Assembly: GCA_903813345.2 (NCBI GenBank)
Contig: CAIIXF020000124.1
Span: forward strand, 186,001 to 250,000
From: Owenia fusiformis
Lineage: Eukaryota; Annelida; Polychaeta; Sabellida; Oweniidae
Length of the DNA: 64,000 nt
Direction of reading: 5' to 3'
Part shown: one piece after another, positions 23,201-32,208 of the stretch
Layout: the number at the start of each line of letters is the position of its first letter
Numbering within the stretch: position 1 is the stretch's first letter
The notes under the pieces: generated by a model
The model's input: the letters and a program-made list of their open reading frames with translations, nothing else
The model's database searches: none
What the model was told of the DNA's origin: nothing
Program-made: the position numbers and the translations under genes

Positions 23201-26200
23201 AAAATCCAAAATGGCTGCCTTGACATTTATCCAGAATGCCGTAAAAATTATCAGATCTAGATTTTCATACTGAGAATCATCCCTGAAAATTTGAAATTGA
23301 TCTACCAAACGGTTCACCTGAAAATGCGTAGACAAGACTTTACAGACACGATTTTAGGACGGAAAATCCAAAATGGCTGCCTTGACATTTACCCAGAATG
23401 CCCAAAAACTAATCAGATCTAGATTCTCATACTAAGAATCATCCCTGAAAATTTGAAATTGATCTACCAAACGGTTCACCTGAAAACGCGTAGACAAGAC
23501 TTTACAGACAAGATTTTAGGACGGAAAAATCCAAAATGGCCGACAATAAAAAAGTGATTATGAGTTTTTGCTGAAATCTTTTTACAAAATTATCACATAT
23601 ACCTACTGTTAACAATAACATAAGCTTTTACAACAAAGTACACCTGAAATTATTTATAAAGCTACTAAAAAGTTAAAGCATGAAAACTGAAAAACACCAT
23701 TCAATATGATACAAAGTATTATCGTGCGCTAACTTTTCTTAAAACATTCAAAATGGCTGACATGACTGAGCTAACAGGTCCAAAACCTAATCAGATCTAG
23801 AATGAAGTGAGCTGAACAAGATGTTAAAGTTTTAAAAGCAACTGTGAAGCCGTTTTTCTTAAAGTTTGCAGACAAGGATTTTAGCATTTGACTTCAAAAT
23901 GGCCGACAGGAAGTAGGTATCGAGTTAATTTTTTTTCATCCACATCTGCATGCACTCATAAATTATCCCTGAAAATTTGAAGGTGATATCTGCAGCGGTT
24001 TTGGAGAAAACTTCCGGACGTACGGACGGACAGACAGACGGACAGACAGACGGACGGACAGACGGACGGACGGACAGACGGACGCGCCTAGGCCGACAAT
24101 ATGGCCCCACACTATGTGGTGGGGACATAAAAAGTTTTTCAATCGGATGGTGTCATATTGTTAGGAGATGCATGATTTATTTTTAAAATAATATATCATA
24201 TACACGGTATATGGCATGGTTTAACATATATCATATGATTCATCTTTATAATTGTGTTTTGTTTTTTGGTCCACCCTGTAAAACCAAACGCTTTCGCCCT
24301 TTTGTCGTATGCCGCATAAACATAAACGCTGACTCACAAAATTGGATCAACCTAGCCAACCCTTTTCCATTTGTATTTTTGTAACAGTTTCATTGGAACG
24401 CAGACAGGGAATACATTAATATAGGTTAGTTTTACATTGACAAATGTCAGCAGCTTTAACAGTTATTAACGAGAGTATGAAAATAAAAGACTAAACTGAA
24501 TACCCATCGGTGAAACTCAATATTTTGACAAGGTAAACAAAAAATTCCAAGGCAAGAGTGACACAAATATGAATATATGGAGCTCGCAGTCCGTTCACGT
24601 CACCAAAATGTTATTGCCAAAATTTCTATTTTTCGATTAATTATTCAGCTTTTTGAGCTCTGTTTAAGTGATTTTGGCAATTTTTGGGCAAAAGTTGTAA
24701 AAAGTGAGCACCCCTTGAATTTTTCAAAAAGTGAACCCCCTCCGCAAATCCTGGCTACGGGCCTGCTATTATTCAATTAATGTTTTTTTAATTGTCCGAG
24801 TACAAAATGAAATGATCGAAGACAATTACTATTTAGGGATAATTTTAGCAATAAACCATGCCGTCGATGGAGTTTACATTGTTGAAAATGGCATCTTAAA
24901 TTCAATAATTATGTTATTTTGTACTATAATTCATGGCCTGCCAATCATCGGTTACCATGGCGATTGTAAGAAAAGAGATGCTATGACTATCCATATTGAG
25001 TAGGGTGGTCCAAAATATGGCGAAAAACCAACTTTCTTTCGGATCATCTTCCTCATTTGACTTACTGTTGTCCATGACCTAAAACACCTGCACACCAAAT
25101 TTTGAGACCCAAATCCCATGGGAAATTTACCCACGCTTCGACTGAAAAATTCGGTTATTTCATGATTTTTTGCTATATTCAATAAATTGCCATCTCCTTT
25201 TTCCTGGTATAAAATGTTTCTATTTTTTCATAATAAACATTTTTGTAGGACTCTTTATTACTTAATAATACTAGGAGCCCAAACACCAAATTTTGAGACC
25301 CAAATCCCATGTGAAATTTACCCATGCTTTGACTGAAAAATTGTGATTTTCACAGTTTTGTCCGATTTTCAATAGATTACTGTCTCCATTTTCCTGGTAT
25401 AATATGTTTCTATTTTTTCAAAATAAATATTTTTGGATGACTCTTTATTACTTCATAATACTAGGAACCCATACACCAAATTTTGAGACCAAAATCCCAT
25501 GGGAAATTTACCCATGGTCTGACTGAAAAATTGTGATTTTCACATTTTTCCGATTTTCAATAAATTGCTGTCTCCATTTTCCTGGTACGATATGTTTTTA
25601 TAATAAACATTTTTGAGGACTCTTTATTACTTCAAATACTAAAAACCCATACACCAAATATCCACCAAATTTGAGACCCAAATCCAATGAGAACGTTACC
25701 CATGCTTTGACTGAAAACTGGTGCTTATGATAGCTTATGATGTCTGTTTAAGGGGCACAATATGTTAATAAACATTATGGTAATTCCTTCTTAATCCAAA
25801 GAAACACCTAAATATCAAGACTTTAAGTCTTATTGAAAGGCGACAAATTTAGTAGTTTGGGGAAAATTTAGGATCTTTTACTTGTACATTTATATACTGT
25901 GGTTAATATTAAGAAGTGATGACTCGACAGCAACTCAAATGCCTTGAAGATTTGGTTTGTTGGTTTCAGTAGGGATACATCACAGGACTTTGTTAGGATT
26001 TGTGTGAGATGTCATATTCTTTCTCACATTTTTGCAGGGTAAGGTCAAATATCAAATCTGATTTTCTTTGGAGAAATGATTTTTTGATTGATCAATGTAT
26101 CAATGGCATGGTCTCTGTTGTAACCAGTAAGCCTGTACCAAATCTTCAAGGGATTCGAGCTTCCACTGAGCTTTGTCATTTCTCTGAAAATGTTCATGCC

Positions 26201-29002
26201 CTGAAAGTACACAATGTAAAAAATAGGAAGAGCAATGAGAAACACTTAAGGTAATTCTGTATGTTCAGAAATTTTAAGTGGACTCCAATGTTATTTCTGG
26301 AACTCATTCCATACTTGGTCAGCTCTTTCAATTTTACACTGAGTTCAAATATGTATTTAGATTATTTGTTGATGGTTAGTAATTTTCTATAATGTACTAT
26401 GTGCTATGTTTATACACTGTTTGTGCATCTGAATGGAATGAGTTCCTGAAAAAAACACGGGGCTCCAATTAGGAAGCCATTAAAACTGAAAATAAGGAAT
26501 TACCTTAAAGTACTATATAACCATCTTTCACGATGTAACGTATGTAAGGCCAAACAGGATAATTAAGACAACGTGTAATACAATTTATTACAAATTGCAC
26601 ATCACACAACAATGATATGGTGCTCTAAACGACAAAAATCAAAAGTATATGATCAAAGCAAACGTGAATTTCCCATGGGGTTCAGGTCTAAACATTTGGA
26701 ACATATTGAATGTATGGGTTCCTAGTATTAAGAACGTATTAATGTCCTCCTAAAATGTTTAAAAACTAAATATAAGATTAATGTTGATCTATTGAAAATA
26801 GGAGAAAATTCGTAGAAAATTTTGGGTTGAAGCATGAATTAATTTCTCATGGGGCCAGGGTCTCAAAATTTGGTGCATATTTGGGGTATGGGTTCCTCGT
26901 ATTATGAAGTAATAAAGAGTCCTCCCAAAATATTTATTATAAAAAATAGAAACATATAATACCAGGAAAATAGAGATGTATTGTATTGTATATGAAATAA
27001 CCCAATTTTTCAGTCGAAGCGTGGGTAAATTTCCCATGGGATTTGGGTCTCAAAATTTGATATATGGGTTCCTAAGTATTATGAAGTAATAAAGAGTCAT
27101 CCAAAAATATTTATTATGAAAAGACATCTACCATTTTATACCAGGAAAATGGAGATGGCAATTTATCGAAAATAGCAAAAAATTATGAAATAAACGAATT
27201 TTTCAGTCGAAGCGTGGGTAAATTTCCCATGGGATTTGGGTCTCAACATTTGGTGTATGGGTTCCTAGTATTATGAAGTAATAAAGAGTCCTACAAAAAT
27301 GTTTATTATGAAAAAATAGAAACATATTATACCAGGAAAAGGGAGATAACAATTTGTCGAAAATAGCAAAAAATCATGAAATCTCCGAATTTTCAGTCGA
27401 AGCGTGGGTAAATTTCCCATGTGATTTGGGTCTTAAAATTTGGTGTGTATGTGTTTTAGGTCATGGACAACAGTAAGTGAAATGAGGAAGATGATCTGAA
27501 ACAAAGTTGGTTTTTCGCCATATTTTGGACCACCCTAATATTGAGTTTGGCTATTATATCAAAATAATAGGGGCATTTTATGAAATATGCGACAATGCAA
27601 AATATGCAAGTAAAGGATTAGCTTTCATGATGAAATTACACCCTTTTCAGGAACCTAGTGATAATAATATGATTTCCTTTATTTATAAAAATCTTGATGA
27701 ACGCTAATAAGTTATCAACAATTAATGGGAAAATCTAATTAGGTATAAAACCTTTTCTTCTCTTAGGCAACCGTGAAATGATATACATGTACTTCGGATA
27801 TGTGACGAATGTTTAATTCTTATTTTTGTTAAGTTTTAACAAGGGCTTTCCAAGAGGGGATTTCTATACTAAAGGGAGGTTAAGTTATATTTTTAAATTG
27901 TACGTGGACGTGTAGAATTATGGTCCGATTGAGTAAAGTATGCTAAGTTATTCAATGATTCGAGTGAAATACAGAAAATATTCTGCCCGAGAAGGTCTGA
28001 ATTTCACGAGGCGCTTGCGCTTGCTTGCGAGACTTTCGAGGGAAGAATATTTTCTGTATTTCACGAGAAATCATTGATTAAGGTTTTTATTCCGTGATCA
28101 TTCAGATGAAACTACTCCCATAATCAAGTCCAATTCCTTGGCCTGGCCGGAGAAAATTCAGACAGATCAACCTTACTCACTCCATAGATATTTTGGTAGA
28201 CGTCTCCAATTCCATCATCTGAAAGTGCAGTGTAGCGAAACATTTTGGAGGAAATGTGCATGCTTCACAGGGGCGTAGCCAGCTTTCAGTCAGGGGGGGG
28301 GGTGTGCGATCGGTTTTCAGTCAGGGGGTGCGATTTTAAAACCCTTTTCTTCTTCTTTATCATGGTTTTATTTTTATTGGTTATGGAGGGGATTGCACCC
28401 ATCGCACCCCTCCCGGGCCCCGGCTACGCCTATGCTTCAAATTGTTTTTTTATATTTACAGATGCGGGGCCTCTGAAAGCCCATGGTCCCTAGAAACCGA
28501 ATTGATAGCGGGAGAGTAATCCCCCCCCCGAAATATTACACGTTCGCGTTCTTAAAACATGCAATTTACCTCCCCGATATTAAACCTTTTCTCCTAGATT
28601 AATTTATTCACCTGATGAATTGAAATTGGATTTTTTGCTTGTGGTTTTTAAAACTCTTCCCCAGGTCTTAATTTTATTAAAGTTGCGGTGTAAATTATTA
28701 TAAAGAAAATAATATATTACCACATCATATGTGTTGCCAAGGAACAAGTTGCTAATGACCAGGGGCATGACAAGGGCCCCAACCATCAGGTCACTGAGTG
28801 CAAGGTTAAGCAGAAACGCCGATGTCGTATCACGAAGTCGTCTGCTACAAAATACCGTCACTATTATCACAACGTTGCCACCTATCGCAAACAGACAGAA
28901 TAACGACATTGTTGTCACTAAAATTATTAGGCCAAGTTTGTTGTCAAAACGGTTGGCATTTGCAACGCTAACTAATGTCCTGTTTTGGTATTCATTGAAC
29001 AT
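14205..29002 (-). CDS. Class A orphan GPCR, GPR161-like, two coding exons
   Basis: Exon 1 is 29002-28721 (94 codons) and exon 2 is 15617-14205. The donor reads GATGTG|GTAATA and the acceptor TTTTCCAG|GCGGGT, phase 0, joining to 564 residues. The ATG at 29002 is chosen because an in-frame stop lies upstream and no earlier ATG exists. The extracellular N-terminus is short with an NRT glycosylation site. TM1 and TM2 (NLALSDLMVGA) are in exon 1. Exon 2 opens with the TM3 cysteine (AGCKIAGF), then SISMDRYQA (DRY), TM4 ending LLGWG, TM5, a long Ser/Thr-rich third loop, TM6 (LICWFPYVV), and TM7 NSAINPYIY (NPxxY). The spacing around TM3-TM5 and the tail (RRVSAD, RLESIDEDSE) recall GPR161, a ciliary receptor acting through cAMP/PKA on Hedgehog signalling. 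The receptor class is certain; the GPR161 identity is inferred. The 13.1-kb intron is full of transposons. Confidence 0.85.
15869..16016. repeat. Palindromic MITE, family member 1
   Basis: Inverted arms begin GCAACTAACGGCTTCCGG and end with a complement (CGAAAGTTGC). Inner arms pair around ATTTAAATGAGTTG. A sister copy lies at 30108-30287, sharing CTATCGGATTA-type arms and the GTGGCAGGTACTA core. It lies in the GPCR intron near exon 2. Confidence 0.7.
16041..16226. repeat. MITE-like element with CCCGTAGCCAG / CTGGCTACAACGGG ends
   Basis: Imperfect inverted ends flank G-rich and C-rich runs (GGGGGGGGGG near 16064 and CTCCCCCAGCTCCCCC near 16192). Decayed relatives occur near 24563-24770, 28268-28430 and 44373-44470, all with a GTAGCCAG or GGCTACG end. 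Confidence 0.5.
17100..17415 (-). pseudogene. Mariner-like transposase C-terminal fragment
   Basis: Reverse-strand translation gives a stop-free run containing WLTDSPDANNVDYHTWG, then PIRDEEELKERI, and after a frame change EWLPRLKRII. This order matches the third-catalytic-residue block and C-terminus of mariner-type DDE transposases. The position expected to carry the last catalytic Asp reads NNVDY. Upstream catalytic parts are absent. Confidence 0.7.
17671..17830 (+). pseudogene. Second mariner-like transposase fragment, opposite orientation
   Basis: Plus-strand reading gives VDY, then a small frame break, then LGHLEQLVYEDHKPIRD and a stop within a few codons. It is homologous to the fragment at 17100-17415 but diverged, and faces the other end of the same foldback element. 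Confidence 0.6.
20137..20233. repeat. Hairpin repeat with AAATAAGCATT / AATGCTTATTT arms
   Basis: Arms AAAGGGCACACATGAAATAA (left) and the near-complement ending CACGTGGGCCCTTTT (right) pair over about 25 bases. The right arm sequence recurs once at about 20297-20321. Confidence 0.5.
21056..21258. repeat. MITE with ACACTCCCC terminal inverted repeats
   Basis: The left end reads ACACTCCCCCGCATAAGTTT. The right end, read in reverse, is ACACTCCCCTCCAGAAGTTT. The terminal match is about 25 bases with a few changes. No coding. Confidence 0.65.
22680..23545. repeat. Six tandem copies of a ~160-bp satellite unit
   Basis: Each unit contains GTAGACAAGACTTTAC, GACGGAAAATCCAAAATGGC and CATCCCTGAAAATTTGAAAT. 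Copies start near 22684, 22844, 23006, 23166, 23326 and 23486. Later copies are more alike than the first. Confidence 0.85.
24016..24084. repeat. GGAC/GGACA microsatellite
   Basis: A run of GGACGGACAGAC-type units near the right side of the mariner-like element. A CCGT run sits beside the element at 7205, which suggests related elements carry this microsatellite. Confidence 0.85.
25001..27537. mobile_element. hAT-like non-autonomous DNA transposon, 2.5 kb, perfect 8-bp target duplication
   Basis: The terminal inverted repeat begins TAGGGTGGTCCAAAATATGG and continues with high similarity through CGAAAAACCAACTTT. The end fits the hAT YARNG pattern. Exact ATATTGAG copies flank it at 24993-25000 and 27538-27545; 8-bp duplications are typical of hAT. 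Each arm holds several copies of a unit of about 180 bases (AAATCCCATGGGAAATTTAC and AATACTAGGA marks), inverted between arms. The unique middle (about 25750-26640) holds a candidate exon. No hAT transposase is seen, so it must have moved with an enzyme from elsewhere. Confidence 0.85.
26038..26250 (+). other. Candidate captured exon inside the hAT-like element
   Basis: A 213-base stretch is open in one frame (71 codons), preceded by TTTTTGCAG and followed by GTAATT, so it has both splice sites. The translation is of mixed composition, including DFLWRNDFLIDQCINGM and RASTELCHFSENVHAL. I do not recognise it. It could be a host exon picked up by the element or a remnant of its own gene. Confidence 0.35.
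27952..28077. repeat. Palindromic MITE with 33-base arms
   Basis: The arms TCAATGATTCGAGTGAAATA and the complement ending CACGAGAAATCATTGA also pair through ACAGAAAATATTCT. A short GC-rich loop (GAGGCGCTTGCGC) separates them. No coding. Confidence 0.65.
28268..28430. repeat. Decayed element with GGGGCGTAGCCAGC / CGGCTACGCC ends
   Basis: Short inverted ends flank G-rich and C-rich runs. It resembles the elements at 16041-16226 and 44373-44470. It lies in the GPCR intron about 290 bases from exon 1. Confidence 0.45.
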
Positions 29003-29095
29003 CTCGTCCAAGTGTGTGGTGTTTTCAAAAAGCACGTCCTTCCACACGTCCTTAAGCACGTCCTTCCACACGTCCTTTTACACGCGTTTGTTTTT
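29003..29095 (-). repeat. Short tandem repeat in the GPCR 5' leader
   Basis: Upstream of the GPCR ATG, CACGTCCTTCCA and CACGTCCTTAAG units alternate at about 29033-29078 (12-bp step). In the transcript direction they read as KDVW/KDVL codons, but an in-frame TAA precedes them and no ATG opens them, so they are probably untranslated. Confidence 0.6.
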
Positions 29096-29737
29096 CAAGG
29101 CTTGATCTTCTGTATCTGTGCCCATGTTGTTGTCTCCCTTATCTGTAAAGTTTTGCCAATCATATCCAAATTCATTATTATGTTGTTGCTCAATCGTACA
29201 CAGTAATCCACAAAATGTAATGAGTGCTGGTTGCTTTAAATTCACTGCAGGCCTACATCATTTTTATAACCACATCTACGTAAGGTACTCCATCACTGAT
29301 CCTGTTTTCTGCAAAAGTCATCCTTTGAAAACACGTGAGTCTAAGAAACGTTTTACTGAAGTAAATACTGGTCTCGATTATTTTTTTCTATTTCTCCTAT
29401 TAGTTAAGTCTAACATAAACAGAGATTACATATTAGTTTTCTATTTTGGTACAAGTCTCATTTTGCACATTCGTCATATTTTCTGGAAACGATCTAAGTG
29501 TCCAATCAATACAGTTTATATGCCTGAAGCGACAGCGGACAAACGTAATTGTAGTATTAATATTTTTATTTTTCGATGAATATTTCGTGTTAAAAAGTGC
29601 TATCTTTACTATGCATCTACAGTACTCTCTTATTTAAATGTCTCTGCCATTCACTGGGCAGAAATTAAAGTAATCTCATAATTCCGTACGACAGAAACGT
29701 TGCACAAGTCTAATCGTGAAACAGCGTATGAGGGATG

Positions 29738-29918
29738 CAGGGGCGGATCTGAAACTAACACGGGGGCCCAAATTTCAAGTCTGAAAAATATTTCCAAAAA
29801 TTAAAAATAAAGGCCCAAAAGGCCCGCTAATGCCCAAAAAGGCCCGCTAATTGGGGCCCTTATTTTGGGCCCAATTATTTTTCCGGGCCCATCTTGAGAA
29901 GCGGGCCCTTAATCCGCC
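29738..29918. repeat. MITE-like element with GGGGCGGATC / AATCCGCC ends
   Basis: Imperfect inverted ends surround several GGGCCC and GGCCCGCTAATG blocks. A relative in the opposite sense is at 31871-31997, which contains TTTGGGCCCAATTATT and ends GGATCCACCACCGCC. Confidence 0.5.
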
Positions 29919-30107
29919 AGTCGGATGGATATGTTGAAATAGGAATTCAGGTATTCTTATCATTTTACCCCCTGGAAAGATAAATGATTTGTTGATACGT
30001 GTTATATAAATCCGCATTATTACTTTTAGGATCACATTTAATTTGTTAAAAGCCTCCATCCCACCACGAGGGGGAGAACATCTGCAATCTACGTTGCAGC
30101 TAAGCGT

Positions 30108-30287
30108 GTATTCGCGAATGCAACTAACGGTTAGTGGCTATCGGATTAGCCTACTATTTTACGGGCAACTCATTTAAATATATACATGACTAGTACCTGC
30201 CACTATTCCACTCATATTTAAATGAACTCGTCATAAAATAGTAGGTTTATCCGATAGCTACTAGCCGTTAGTTGTATTCGCGAATAC
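30108..30287. repeat. Palindromic MITE, family member 2
   Basis: The arms GTATTCGCGAATGCAACTAA and the complement ending GTATTCGCGAATAC pair almost perfectly. The inner arms (CTATCGGATTAGCCTACTAT) also pair. It is the sister of the copy at 15869-16016. Confidence 0.75.
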
Positions 30288-30565
30288 AAACTCCATAAAT
30301 AACTCAGAATTTTATTTGATCGTCGTATCCGTAAATATAACAGTGATGTATAAAATCAATTTTAATTACATCAAAATAGTCAGATCATCAGATTTGAAAA
30401 GTTTGAGTTATAAAAAAGGACATAAATGTGACATACTTTACATAGTGATATATAAAGTTGATATATTTCCCACGGCTAAATGAATCGTTGATGGTTTAAA
30501 TACTAGATATTGTATTAAGACATTGAAAGGAGGCAGGATACAAAACATTCAGTGGATGTCTTGTA

Positions 30566-30960
30566 CAGGGTGGTCTTAAAAAAGGAAACCCTTACACCAT
30601 TTTCCTCATATATTTGTCATTTTAAGAAATAACGCCCTGATATTTTGCACATTTGTACATCATTCAATTTCCTACCAGCTTATTTTTTCATGACCATCAG
30701 ATTGATAGTCACAATAGAGTTTACAGAACAAGCCCCAGTGGCCACTATTGCGCTGTCGGGCCACCTGCCCCTGTCGTCCAAAATGTCCCTAACTTTGGGG
30801 ATATGGCAAGGAAAAAGTGTATGAGAATAAGCTCAAGACAATCACAAACCTCAAAAGTGAGATCATCCGTATCATCCAGGCCATACCTGCTGAGGAATGC
30901 ATTCGGCCCATTGATAACCGTTGTGTAGGTTTGCCCGAAACATGACATGACACTGAAACA
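30566..30960 (+). pseudogene. Mariner-like remnant: one end plus transposase C-terminus
   Basis: A TA-flanked CAGGGTGGTCTTAAAAAAGG at 30566 looks like a mariner-type end. Downstream, one plus-strand frame reads LWGYGKEKVYENKLKTI, KSEIIRIIQAIPAEE and CIRPIDNR, matching the WGxxKxxVY to C-terminal block of mariner transposases. The preceding WPPxSPD-like part is in another frame (GPPAPVVQNVP), so it is frameshifted. Most of the enzyme is deleted and a second end was not found. Confidence 0.65.
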
Positions 30961-31870
30961 TGACACCTGACCCTGCCATAATTCTCACTCATTGAGTAGG
31001 AAGTAGATCCTGTTGATGGTTTATCATGACGATGTACTCTTAAGAATTAGATCTTGTACGTTTTTATAAGCTAGTCTTGAGATCCAAATGAGACAAAGAG
31101 CTCATTTTCATTATATATATGTCAGTTAATATGTGATGAATTTTTAAATAAAGAGTCTTTATCTTCGTTAATATCGAAAAAGTATTTCTAGAATACAGAT
31201 TTCAACCATATAAGTTCCACGATGTTAAGATCATATCCCGTGACAGGGTGAAAACAGCCTATAAATCTAAATGAACCATTTGTGCCAAGATTACATTAAT
31301 ACGAAGCTTCCCAAGATCAAATACAACTGAAGCTGATGAATCCAATAGAATTCTATAATAAAAGCTACTGATAAAGTTATCATAGGTGGAATTACATGGC
31401 AATGTCAATCCATTACTGCTCCTACACTGTATTTGTCAATGCCGATAAGGTGAAATAATTAAAGGTGTAGAATACAGTAATTCCCTTCAAACATATATTG
31501 AAGACCGAATCGGAATCTGAGCGAATTAGAAGATTATACCTAGAATAGTGGGGTCCCTTAATGAATGTCGAACCAAAAGCCTTTTGTCGGCCTAGGACAT
31601 CCCCGGTGATCCGCGGCATAAGTCCGGGCATAAGTCCTTTACTCCATTTGAAAATCCATTAGTATTCCGCTACCGAAACTCAATAAAATGATATTTTCAA
31701 TTTAGTATTTAGTGCAAATAATTAATTTATGACAGTATGTAGATGTCACCTTGAGAAGTCGATTTGCAATTGAACACTAAAGTGCTCTAAAATTAAATCA
31801 CCATGAGAAGGATTATTTTTATTTTTACTTATTTTTCGACACATATGTTTCCGACGTAGCCTAATTAATT
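30961..31870. other. Intergenic sequence, nothing recognised
   Basis: AT-rich DNA between the GPCR and HMMR promoters. I see no exon, repeat or RNA gene that I can support. Confidence 0.4.
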
Positions 31871-31997
31871 ACGGGCCCGGGCGTTTTCATAATTTGGGCC
31901 CAATTATTGGATTTAGAGAGCCCAAGCGCGACATTTTTGACCAGACTTGAAATTTGAACCCCCCCCCCCCCCCCCCTTATCTGGATCCACCACCGCC
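31871..31997. repeat. Relative of the GGGCGGATC element, with an 18-C run
   Basis: It contains TTTGGGCCCAATTATTGG, GACTTGAAATTTGAAC and a run of Cs at about 31960-31977, and ends CCACCACCGCC. It shares these with 29738-29918 in inverted orientation. Confidence 0.45.
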
Positions 31998-32030
31998 AGT
32001 GTTATATTATATTATTATATTATTTATAAT

Positions 32031-32208
32031 ATTCAGGCCTCCTAGACTTCCAACAACGCGAACATCAGTTCTGATACCGCGAACTACGTTCCTTGCACTC
32101 GAACCACGAATCTCATATCGCGAACGTGAAATCTTATGTCGCGCACCACCATTTCCTTGTTTCCGAACATATTTCTTGTACCGCGCACAAAGATCCGTTA
32201 CCGCGAAC
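32031..32208 (-). repeat. 21-bp-periodic GTTCGCG cassette, copy A (inverted)
   Basis: On the minus strand this is about eight degenerate units of 20-22 bases, each starting near GTTCGCG or GTGCGCG and followed by a purine-rich RTAYAAGA-type stretch. One frame is open throughout, giving Arg-rich heptads (VRGIRTD, VRKQGNG, SRYEIRG). It is about 98% identical, by eye, to the copy at 35187-35366 in the opposite orientation. I recognise no family. Confidence 0.75.

Larger units (their letters stand above)
22451..24278. mobile_element. Mariner-like non-autonomous element carrying a 160-bp satellite
   Basis: The left end GGTGGGCCAAAAATAC and the right end (read in reverse CAGGGTGGACCAAAAAAC) are inverted repeats. 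The match extends to an inner block CTAACAATATGACACCATCC present on both sides, and TA flanks the ends. Inside are six tandem copies of a unit of about 160 bases and a GGAC/GGACA microsatellite. No transposase is seen. Confidence 0.7.
24812..27707 (+). pseudogene. Open frame split by a hAT-like insertion
   Basis: An ATG at 24812 opens a frame that runs into the hAT-like element at 25001. Removing the element and one target copy, the frame continues in phase from 27546 to a stop at 27707, giving 116 codons from the ATG (about 140 stop-free). The N-terminal half is hydrophobic, with possible membrane stretches (YYLGIILAINHAVDG, IIMLFCTIIHGLPIIG). I recognise no family. It may be a decayed gene, or chance in AT-rich DNA. 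Confidence 0.35.

Noticed and set aside
29003-29071. N-terminal extension of the GPCR with KDVW/KDVL repeats
   Set aside because: It begins with GTG, has an in-frame TAA just upstream and no ATG. The repeats are a leader minisatellite; the ATG at 29002 is preferred.
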